Assembly: GCA_014859985.1 (NCBI GenBank)
Contig: JACZKN010000198.1
Span: 1-10,744, forward strand
Length of the DNA stretch: 10,744 nucleotides
Reading direction: 5' to 3'
Origin: Candidatus Krumholzibacteriia bacterium
GTDB taxonomy: Bacteria; Krumholzibacteriota; Krumholzibacteriia; LZORAL124-64-63
Shown: positions 1 through 6,307 of the stretch, in pieces
Layout: each line of letters begins with the position of its first letter
How positions within the stretch are numbered: the first letter of the stretch is position 1
The notes under the pieces: model-generated
Seen by the model: the letters and a program-made list of their open reading frames with translations, nothing else
Told to the model about the DNA's origin: nothing
Databases searched by the model: none
Position numbers and translations under genes: made by a program

Positions 1-1402
1 GGATGGTGGGGGGATTGGGCAGGATCTCCAGGGCGAAGCCGGGGGCCAGTTCGTTGCCCAGGACCACCAGCAAGGGTTCGCGGTCGAGCCGCGGCCGCAG
101 CATCATCCCGCCCGCGGCGGTGGCGGCCGGCGGCGTCGCCAGGTGGGCCAGCGGCCGCAGGTCGCGGTCCAGGACGAAGATCTCGCCGTTGACGTTGCCG
201 ACCAGCAGCTGCTCGCCCCGGCCCGTCAGCAGCGCTCCTGCGGCGTAGGGACGCAGCCGGCCCGGGTGTGCCGCCACGGCGGCCAGGGCCAGCTGCCCAT
301 CGAACCGGTAGCGGTGCAGGCCGACGCGATCTAAGCCCAGGAAGATGTCGACTCCCTCATCGTCGGCCATGGTGACGATCCCGAGGGGCGAGCCCGGCAG
401 GTGTGCCTCGGCCCGCACCGACCCGGTCGCGCCGTCCAGGATGACCAGGCGGGCGTCGCGCCCGAGGGTGCCCCCTGCGGCGGCAAGGACGAGGCTGCCC
501 ATGGGCCCCCGGACGGCGTCCAGGCTGCCGCCTTCGAGCCCACCCAGCTTGTTGACCCAACGCCGGGAGCCGTCCGCACCGACGGCGACGACCGTGCATT
601 CGTCGTCCCGCAGGCCGCCGACCGGGCCCGGCAGGTTCTGGACGGCGACGCCCAGGTAGGCGCAGTCCGTCACGCCGTCGCCGTCGAGATCGATGGCGCG
701 GACGGCCCTGATGCCGGGCTTGGCGCCGGCCCAGTGCGTCCACAGGACTTCCCCGGACAGGGCGTCCACCGCCATGACGCCGCGGGGGGCCCAGTCGAAG
801 CCGGTGCTGGCCGCGACGATCAGCCCGCGGCGGGGGCCGCCCGGCGCCGGCACCTGGGTCAGGCCGACCACGCTGTACACGCCGTCCCACACGCCGTCCT
901 GCCGGCGCTCGGGACCACCGGTGAGGGTGAACTCGGCGACGACCGCGCCGGTATCGGCGTCGAGGGCGCAGACGAGCCAGAGCCGGCGGTCGGCGGTCGG
1001 GCTGATCAGGACGAGTTCCGCGCGGCCGTCGCCGTCGACGTCCCACAGCCCCTCGAGGGACGCGCACGGCGTCCGGTGGCAGTACGCGGGCGGCAGGGTG
1101 TGCTGCCACCGCGCGCCGGATACCGCGGGGCCTTCGTCCTGCCGGACGATGCCCGGGTTGCGCGCGCTGAACACCACGTCGACCCCGTCGATCCGCGCGC
1201 CGAGCAACGGCCGGCCCCAGCCTCCGTCGAGGCTGGCGACCTCGCCCATCCGGTCGTAGGTGGTGCGGAAGGGCAGGTGGCCCGCCACCGCCTTTTCGAG
1301 ATCGACGGCGGCGCGGGTGGCGCAACCGGCGTAGGCCACCGCCCACAAGGCTCCGGTGACCAGCAGGAACCAGGAACGCGGTGAAAGCTGCGGACGCGGC
1401 AT
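1..1402 (-). CDS. Exported FG-GAP/VCBS-type beta-propeller protein, probable lipoprotein (3' end outside window)
   Basis: An open frame of 467 codons runs from an ATG at 1402 off the left edge. The N-terminus has a short basic start, a hydrophobic core (residues 11-25) and Gly26-Cys27 (AYAGC), a plausible though imperfect lipobox, so a lipid-anchored or exported protein is likely. Two acidic calcium-loop motifs, DVDGDG (121-126) and DLDGDG (238-243), each precede short hydrophobic strands, as in FG-GAP/VCBS integrin-like propeller blades. Later repeats such as VVAVGADGSRRW, LVILDGATG and EIFVLDRDL look like PQQ/WD-type blades. Such proteins usually bind ligands or act as surface scaffolds; no catalytic motif was recognised. 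A weak GAGG ribosome site lies 9 nt upstream. It is divergent from the beta-CASP gene. The exact role is unknown, and confidence in the reading frame is high because codon third positions are strongly G/C. Confidence 0.85.
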   Translation of the reverse strand, partial: MPRPQLSPRSWFLLVTGALWAVAYAGCATRAAVDLEKAVAGHLPFRTTYDRMGEVASLDGGWGRPLLGARIDGVDVVFSARNPGIVRQDEGPAVSGARWQHTLPPAYCHRTPCASLEGLWDVDGDGRAELVLISPTADRRLWLVCALDADTGAVVAEFTLTGGPERRQDGVWDGVYSVVGLTQVPAPGGPRRGLIVAASTGFDWAPRGVMAVDALSGEVLWTHWAGAKPGIRAVRAIDLDGDGVTDCAYLGVAVQNLPGPVGGLRDDECTVVAVGADGSRRWVNKLGGLEGGSLDAVRGPMGSLVLAAAGGTLGRDARLVILDGATGSVRAEAHLPGSPLGIVTMADDEGVDIFLGLDRVGLHRYRFDGQLALAAVAAHPGRLRPYAAGALLTGRGEQLLVGNVNGEIFVLDRDLRPLAHLATPPAATAAGGMMLRPRLDREPLLVVLGNELAPGFALEILPNPPTI

Positions 1403-1450
1403 GGTGCGGTGCCTCGACGCTGTAGCCGGCGATCCATCGGCCGCCGGAGG

Positions 1451-1479
1451 GTGACGCCGCGGGGGCGAAGATCTAATAT
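1451..1479 (+). promoter_or_regulatory. Candidate sigma70 promoter for the beta-CASP nuclease gene
   Basis: GTGACG (1451-1456) matches 4 of 6 bases of the -35 consensus. After a 17-bp spacer, TAATAT (1474-1479) matches 4 of 6 of the -10. It lies in the 127-bp divergent gap and would give a leader of about 45 nt before the ATG at 1530. It is one of few AT-rich hexamers in the gap. No experimental support. Confidence 0.35.
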
Positions 1480-1529
1480 GAGGTGCAGGGTACCACGAAG
1501 GCCGCTTCATTGCACCGACAGGAGCCGGC

Positions 1530-2957
1530 ATGCCCCCCACCGTCGACCGCCCCCGCCTGACCTTCCACGGCGCCGCCGGCACCGTCACCGGCAGCCGCCA
1601 CCTGCTGGAGGTGCCGGGCTGCCGCCTGCTGGTGGACTGCGGCCTGTTCCAGGGCCTGAAGGAGCTGCGCCTGCGCAACTGGCAGGACCCGGGGTTCGAG
1701 CCCGGCTTCCTGGACCACGTGGTGCTGACCCACGCCCACATCGACCACACGGGTTGGGTGCCGCGGCTGATGCAGTACGGGTACCGCGGACCGCTGCACT
1801 GCGCCCCGGCCACGGCCGAACTGGCGGAACTGATGCTGATGGACGCGGCGCACCTGCAGGAGGAGGACGCGGCGTTCGCCAACAAGCAGGGCTACTCGAA
1901 GCACCAGCCGGCCGAGCCGCTCTACACCTCCATCGACGCCCTGGCGGCGCTGAAGCTGCTGCGTCCGCACGACTACGGCCAGTGGCGCGATCTGGGCGCG
2001 GGCGTGCGCCTGCGCTTCGGGAATTCGGGTCACATCCTGGGGGCGGCTTTCGCGGAGGTGCGTTTCCCGGGCGCCGCGGCACGGGGGGCGACGGTCAACG
2101 ACGGCGAGACCACGGTGGTCTTCGGCGGCGACCTGGGCCGCTACGGCGTGCCCTTGCACACGGATCCCGAGACCCTGCCGGCCTGCGACGCGCTGGTGCT
2201 GGAGTCCACCTACGGCGACCGGGATCATACGCGCGAGCCGGTGCTGGATCAGATCCGCGCAGCCTTCGCCGAGACCGTGCGCCGCCGGGGCATCGTGCTG
2301 ATCCCCAGCTTCGCCGTGGCCCGGGCCCAGCTGATCGGGCTGATCCTGCGGGACCTGATGCGCGGGGGCGACCTGCCCGAGGTGCCCCTGCACATCGACA
2401 GCCCCATGGCCATCGACGCCACCCTCATCTACTCGCGGCACTTGTACGACGGCAACCTCGACCCCGACGTGACGGAGGACGGACGCAGCCAGTTGTTCCC
2501 CCGCAAGGTGCACCTGCACCGCACGGTCCACGAGTCGAAGCAGCTGAACCACCTGCCGGGACCCCGGGTGATCATCGCCTCCAGCGGCATGATGACCGGC
2601 GGCCGCATCCTGCACCACCTGGTGCGTCGCCTGCCCGAGCACCACACCCTGGTGCTGCTGACCGGCTACCAGGCGGTCGGCACCCGCGGCCGCTCGCTCC
2701 AGGAAGGCGCGGCGACCCTGCGCATGCACGGGCAGAACGTGCCGGTCAACGCGACCGTGATGACGGTGGAGGGGCTCAGCAGCCACGCGGACCGGGGCGA
2801 GATCCTGCGCTGGGTGGCCACGGCGCCGCGGCCGCCGCGGCGGATCTTCGTCGTGCACGGGGAGCCCGAGTCGTCGGCACACCTGGCGGAGCGGCTGCGC
2901 GAGGCCACGGGGGCCGAGGTGACCGTGCCGGGGATGGGCGAGGGGTTCGATCTCTGA
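1530..2957 (+). CDS. MBL-fold beta-CASP exonuclease (YSH1/RMMBL family)
   Basis: This 475-aa protein carries the full metallo-beta-lactamase/beta-CASP signature of RNA- or DNA-processing nucleases (COG1236-like, relatives of CPSF73/Ysh1). Zinc-site motifs are D36, HAHIDH at 68-73, H168 in SGHILG and D201 in GGDLG. The beta-CASP insert starts at EST (225-227) and contains HIDSP (288-292) and ASSGMMTGGR (350-359). The C-terminal RMMBL segment has SSHAD (417-421) and HGEP (443-446). All metal ligands appear intact, so it should be an active hydrolase, most likely a cytoplasmic ribonuclease; substrate cannot be told from sequence. AGGAG (1520-1524) lies 5 nt before the ATG and decides the start. 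It is transcribed alone and its stop is 8 nt from the convergent phosphoesterase stop. Confidence 0.95.
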   Translation: MPPTVDRPRLTFHGAAGTVTGSRHLLEVPGCRLLVDCGLFQGLKELRLRNWQDPGFEPGFLDHVVLTHAHIDHTGWVPRLMQYGYRGPLHCAPATAELAELMLMDAAHLQEEDAAFANKQGYSKHQPAEPLYTSIDALAALKLLRPHDYGQWRDLGAGVRLRFGNSGHILGAAFAEVRFPGAAARGATVNDGETTVVFGGDLGRYGVPLHTDPETLPACDALVLESTYGDRDHTREPVLDQIRAAFAETVRRRGIVLIPSFAVARAQLIGLILRDLMRGGDLPEVPLHIDSPMAIDATLIYSRHLYDGNLDPDVTEDGRSQLFPRKVHLHRTVHESKQLNHLPGPRVIIASSGMMTGGRILHHLVRRLPEHHTLVLLTGYQAVGTRGRSLQEGAATLRMHGQNVPVNATVMTVEGLSSHADRGEILRWVATAPRPPRRIFVVHGEPESSAHLAERLREATGAEVTVPGMGEGFDL

Positions 2958-2965
2958 CCGCGCCC

Positions 2966-3706
2966 CTAGCGCAGCCCGATCAGCCGCCACCAGCGCGGCC
3001 GCGGCGGCAGCACGACCTCGTGCTCGACGCGCCGCACCCCGCCCTTCCCGTCCACCAGCACGTAGCCCTGCCAGCTCTGGGGCAGGCCGACGAAACGCGT
3101 GCCGTCCCGCTCGCACTCGTGCCAGCGGTGGTGGTGCCCGAAGAACCACCAGCGCGGGCGCAGGTGCGCCGCCACCGCCGCGAACCCCGGGACGCCGGGC
3201 GAGCCCAGGTGCCCGAGGGCGTCGTCGCTGGCGACGTCCAGCCCGGTCGGGCAGTCGTGGCTCAGCACGACGTCGACGCTGGCCGGGGCATGGGCCAGGC
3301 AGGCGGCGATGTCCTGGTCGCGGATCTCGCAGCCGCGCGGCGTCGACCAGGCGTCCATGTAGCGGGCGCCGCCGATGCACAGGCAGCGCCACGGGCCGAA
3401 CTCGTGCACCGATCCGCGCGGCAGGTGGTCGACGACGTCCGCATAGCTGCGGACCAGGTGGTCGAAGCCGACGAAGTCCTCGTGGTTGCCCTCGATGAAG
3501 GCGACGGGCCGCGCGAAGCGGCGGCGGCCCCGGCGGAAGTGGGCGTGCAGGTCCGGCCCGAACAGCCCCAGGTCCCCCAGGACGACCACGCGCTCGACCC
3601 GCCGGCCGAGTTCGCCCTCGGCGTGGGCGACCTGGGCGTCGACGACCCGGTAGCGGGCGTGGACGTCGCTCAGGAGCAGGATGGTGCCGTTTGCGGACGG
3701 ATCCAT
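2966..3706 (-). CDS. Calcineurin-like metallophosphoesterase
   Basis: This 246-aa protein has the five dimetal phosphoesterase motifs in order: DVH (D14, H16), GDLG (D45), GNHED (N74, H75), H150 in LSHDCP, and GHHH (H191, H193). It lacks a signal peptide or membrane segment and should act in the cytoplasm on a phosphomonoester, phosphodiester or nucleotide; the family is too broad to name a substrate. Its ATG lies 5 nt after the TGA of the Cache-PAS-DUF294 gene with no strong ribosome site of its own, so it is probably the second gene of that transcript and translationally coupled. That pairing suggests, without proving, that it could reverse or clear a nucleotide product of the upstream nucleotidyltransferase. 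It converges with the beta-CASP gene. Confidence 0.92.
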   Translation of the reverse strand: MDPSANGTILLLSDVHARYRVVDAQVAHAEGELGRRVERVVVLGDLGLFGPDLHAHFRRGRRRFARPVAFIEGNHEDFVGFDHLVRSYADVVDHLPRGSVHEFGPWRCLCIGGARYMDAWSTPRGCEIRDQDIAACLAHAPASVDVVLSHDCPTGLDVASDDALGHLGSPGVPGFAAVAAHLRPRWWFFGHHHRWHECERDGTRFVGLPQSWQGYVLVDGKGGVRRVEHEVVLPPRPRWWRLIGLR

Positions 3707-3711
3707 CGCCG

Positions 3712-5775
3712 TCAGGCCCCCTTGAACTCGTGGTCGAGGACCGCCTGCAGCGCCTTGAGGTGGGCGAACACGGCCTTGAGCCGGCGGCGGGTCTCGGGGT
3801 CGAGGGCGTCCGGCTCGATGCGGTTGTCCGGCTCCAGCTTGTCGAGGATCCGCTGGGCCTGGCGGCCCAGGCGCAGTTCCATCAGGAAACCGAAGGCGTC
3901 GGCGGTCTCGGCCGCCGTGTCCGGGCGCAGGTGGCCGGCCGCGGCCAGCGCCGCGAGCCGGTCGAGGGTGCCGGTGGCGTCGATCCCGTGCTGCAGCGCG
4001 CGCAGCCGGGCGTAGTCGACGATCTGCGCGATCACGCCCTTGATGTCGAAGGTGGCGCGGTCGGCCTCGCCCCGCTCCAGGACGAAGGTGCCGAAGGCGT
4101 TCAGCGGCGGCTCGTACTGCAGCACGCTGCGGGCCAGCAGGTGCAGGAAGCGCGGCTGGCGGGCGATCTCCGTGCTGAGGTGGGCGCGCAGTTCGCGCAC
4201 GGGTTCATCCGGCCCGGTCACGCCCCGGAAATCGAAGAAGATGCTGCTGTGCAGCAGGTCCGCCGGCTCGAGCGTGTGGATCCAGGCCGAGAAGGTCCGC
4301 CGCCACGCCGTCAGGGACTGGCAGCATTGGGGCTCCCCGGACATGATCCCGCCTTGGCAGTAGGGGTAGCCGGCGGCCGCCAGCAGCCCGGACAGCCGCC
4401 TGCCCAGTTCCAGCAGGTAGGCGCGCGCCTCGGCCTCGCCGTGCCCGGGATCGGGATAAATGATGGCGTGGTCCTGGTCCGCCAGGAGGCTGACCTCGGC
4501 GCGGCCGAGGCTGCCCATGAGCATGACCGCAAACGGCACCGGCGGGGGCCCCAGCTCCGCCTCCACCAGCTCGACCCCCTTGCGGACGGCGGCGTCGGCG
4601 TTCGCCGAGAGCGTGCGGCTGACCTGCAGCGCGTCGGCGCCGTGGCTCATCAGCAGGGCGGCCATGGTCGCCATGCGGCGGTTGGCCGCGGCCAGGTCCG
4701 CCGCGTTGTCCACCGTCCCGAGGTCCAGTTCGCGCGGCTGGGCCAGCCGGGAGGCGACGGCCATGAATCCCGTCCTGCCCTGCACGACGATGCGCGACAG
4801 GGTGAGCATCACCGGCACCGCGTCGCCGCTGCGGGCCACCAGTTCGGCCTCGTAGCGGACGGGGGCGGCGAGCCCGTCGGCCATCGCCTGCCAGTGCCGC
4901 CGGCCGCTCTCGGCCTCGGCCGCCGTCGGGCGCACCAGGCGGGCGGGGTCCAGCCGGGAGAACGTCTCGCGGTCGTAGCCCACCAGGCGCAGCATGCTGG
5001 CGTTGGCGAACAGCCCCTCGCCGCCCACGGACATGAAGATCGACTCGCCGGCGGACTCGACCAGGGAACGGTACTTCTCCTCGGACAGGTGCAGCGCCGC
5101 GGCCGTGCGCAGCCGCCCCCGCTCGGCCTGGAAGCTCGCCCGCAGCAGGACCGCGAGCAGCGCGGCGACGGCGGCCAGGATCAGCAGCGCGGCCGCGCGC
5201 AGGCGCCCGGACATCGCCGCGACCTCGCGGTCGACGTCGTCGGTGTAGACGCCCGTGCCGATGATCCAGCCCCAGGGCGCGAAGCCCTTCACGTAGGACA
5301 GCTTCGGCACGATCCGCGCCTGGTCGTCCTTCCACTGCCACATGTAGTCGACGTAGCCGGCCCCCTCGGCGCGGACGATCCGCACCATCTCGACGAAGAT
5401 CAGCTTGCCGCGGGGATCGGCGAAGCCGGCGAGGCTCGTGCCTTCGAGGTCGGGGCGGTAGGGATGGACGATCATCCGCGGCTCGAGGTCGTTGATCCAG
5501 AAGTAGTCCTTGCCCTCCTGGCCGTAGTGCAGGCTGCGGACCTGCTGGACCGCCTCCCGCTGGGCCTCGGCGCGGGTCAGCCGGCCCGCGCACTCCTCGG
5601 CCTCGTAGCGGGCCAGGATGTTCCAGGCGGATTCGGTCAGCTCGCGGATCATCAGCCGCTTCTGGTCCATCACCGCGCGGCCGACCGCGGGCAGGAACGA
5701 GAAGTACACGACGCCGCTGAACAGGCCGATCGCCAGCAGCGCGGGCAGGATGGTGCGCAGGGCAAGCCGGCTCAT
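3712..5775 (-). CDS. Membrane Cache-PAS sensor fused to DUF294 (GlnD-like) nucleotidyltransferase
   Basis: This 687-aa protein starts with a transmembrane helix (about 7-30), then a periplasmic single-Cache domain of sCache_2 type (about 40-180; KDYFWINDL 89-97, HPYRPDLEG 104-112, GWIIGTGVY 169-177). A second transmembrane helix (about 193-212) and a PAS domain (about 228-345; EKYRSLVESAGESIF) follow. The C-terminal half is a DUF294 nucleotidyltransferase with GSLGRAE (421-427) and the catalytic pair in DQD (433-435). Family landmarks GGIMSGEP (475-482), SSIFFDFR (510-517) and the DUF294 C-terminal helical domain (DIKGVIAQIVDYAR, 577-590) are present. Known DUF294 proteins usually carry cNMP-binding/CBS domains instead of Cache-PAS. 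GGAGG (5780-5784) is 4 nt before the ATG. It is divergent from the symporter operon, suggesting sensing of an external carboxylate. The target nucleotidylated is unknown. Confidence 0.93.
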   Translation of the reverse strand: MSRLALRTILPALLAIGLFSGVVYFSFLPAVGRAVMDQKRLMIRELTESAWNILARYEAEECAGRLTRAEAQREAVQQVRSLHYGQEGKDYFWINDLEPRMIVHPYRPDLEGTSLAGFADPRGKLIFVEMVRIVRAEGAGYVDYMWQWKDDQARIVPKLSYVKGFAPWGWIIGTGVYTDDVDREVAAMSGRLRAAALLILAAVAALLAVLLRASFQAERGRLRTAAALHLSEEKYRSLVESAGESIFMSVGGEGLFANASMLRLVGYDRETFSRLDPARLVRPTAAEAESGRRHWQAMADGLAAPVRYEAELVARSGDAVPVMLTLSRIVVQGRTGFMAVASRLAQPRELDLGTVDNAADLAAANRRMATMAALLMSHGADALQVSRTLSANADAAVRKGVELVEAELGPPPVPFAVMLMGSLGRAEVSLLADQDHAIIYPDPGHGEAEARAYLLELGRRLSGLLAAAGYPYCQGGIMSGEPQCCQSLTAWRRTFSAWIHTLEPADLLHSSIFFDFRGVTGPDEPVRELRAHLSTEIARQPRFLHLLARSVLQYEPPLNAFGTFVLERGEADRATFDIKGVIAQIVDYARLRALQHGIDATGTLDRLAALAAAGHLRPDTAAETADAFGFLMELRLGRQAQRILDKLEPDNRIEPDALDPETRRRLKAVFAHLKALQAVLDHEFKGA

Positions 5776-5820
5776 GGAACCTCCCGTCGCCGCGCCCGGG
5801 GGCCGTCCCGCAGCGCCCCG

Positions 5821-5843
5821 GCCGATCCAACCGGCCGGTCGGC
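5821..5843. repeat. Short inverted repeat in leader of the DUF294 gene
   Basis: GCCGATC (5821-5827) and GGTCGGC (5837-5843) pair with one G-T wobble and enclose the perfect palindrome ACCGGCCGGT (5830-5839). It lies between the candidate -10 and the ribosome site of the minus-strand gene. It could be an operator or an RNA hairpin; in DNA this GC-rich, chance occurrence is also possible. Confidence 0.3.
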
Positions 5844-5847
5844 AACG

Positions 5848-5883
5848 GTTTAGATTATGCGCGACAAACGTTAAAAACTAAAC
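5848..5883. repeat. Inverted repeat GTTTAG/CTAAAC in the divergent control region
   Basis: GTTTAG (5848-5853) and CTAAAC (5878-5883) are perfect inverted 6-mers separated by 24 bp, centred on the only AT-rich island between the two divergent operons. They flank the candidate minus-strand promoter, a position suited to a dimeric repressor or activator. Confidence 0.3.
5854..5882 (-). promoter_or_regulatory. Candidate promoter for the Cache-PAS-DUF294/phosphoesterase operon
   Basis: On the minus strand CATAAT (5859-5854) matches 5 of 6 bases of the -10 consensus. Seventeen bp upstream, TTTAGT (5882-5877) is a weak -35 (3 of 6). It sits about 70 nt before the start codon, in the AT-rich patch shared with the oppositely directed symporter promoter. 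Confidence 0.4.
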
Positions 5884-5892
5884 ATATTCTTT

Positions 5893-5921
5893 TTGAGAAG
5901 GTAACCTCCGTGTGCTAGCTT
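5893..5921 (+). promoter_or_regulatory. Candidate extended -10 promoter for the symporter operon
   Basis: TTGAGA (5893-5898, 5 of 6 of the -35 consensus) is followed after 17 bp by TAGCTT (5916-5921). TG at 5913-5914 sits one base upstream, the extended -10 arrangement. The leader to the ATG at 6011 would be about 85 nt and GC-rich. The -10 itself is poor (3 of 6), so an activator may be needed. Confidence 0.4.
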
Positions 5922-6010
5922 GTCACGACCGACCCGGCGGTCCGCAGCGCGGACCCGCCACGGCCGCCGGCCCCGTTTGGCGAACCCCCGCCCCGAGCCT
6001 GGAGGACACC

Positions 6011-6307
6011 ATGCTGCACGAGCCCGCGCAGAATTCCGGACCCGATCCCGCGGTCGGTTACAAGACCCGCCTCGGCGTGATGATGTTCCTGATCTACTGC
6101 GTCGTCTACGCCGGCTTCGTCCTGGCCAACGTGGTGGCCGACGGCCGGGCCATGCAGATCGTCGTCTTCGCCGGGCTGAACCTCGCCGTGGTGTACGGCA
6201 TGGGCCTGATCGTCCTGGCGCTCGTCCAGGCCCTGGTCTACAACCTCCTGTGCACGCGCCGGGAGCACGCGCTCGGCCTCGGCAGCGACGGGAGGGACGC
6301 GGCATGA
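6011..6307 (+). CDS. DUF485/YjcH-like small membrane protein, symporter partner
   Basis: The 98-aa product has two hydrophobic helices (about 22-45 and 52-80) with the pattern FLIYCVVYAGFVL and FAGLNLAVVYGMGLIVLALV, closely resembling DUF485 proteins such as E. coli YjcH, which is encoded just before the acetate permease ActP. An alternative, the DUF4212 small symporter subunit, fits the sequence less well. The start at 6011 is chosen because GGAGG (6001-6005) lies 5 nt before it; an upstream in-frame ATG at 5912 would overlap the candidate promoter and encode no recognisable extension. Its TGA overlaps the ATG of the symporter gene (ATGA, 6304-6307), so the two are translationally coupled. 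It is probably an inner-membrane accessory subunit. Confidence 0.88.
   Translation: MLHEPAQNSGPDPAVGYKTRLGVMMFLIYCVVYAGFVLANVVADGRAMQIVVFAGLNLAVVYGMGLIVLALVQALVYNLLCTRREHALGLGSDGRDAA

Noticed and set aside
357..1346. 329-codon minus-strand open frame inside the left gene
   Set aside because: Arg/Gly-rich shadow of the true minus-strand frame starting at 1402, which has a signal peptide and DxDGDG motifs.
1473..3392. 639-codon minus-strand open frame across the beta-CASP gene
   Set aside because: Low-complexity translation. The plus-strand frame has all metallo-beta-lactamase motifs.
3691..5853. 720-codon plus-strand open frame antisense to the DUF294 gene
   Set aside because: Composition is typical of antisense shadows. 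The opposite strand encodes intact Cache, PAS and nucleotidyltransferase motifs.
5940..5975. Possible sigma54 -24/-12 promoter on the minus strand
   Set aside because: TGGCGG is present but the GC doublet is not at the required spacing from GG.
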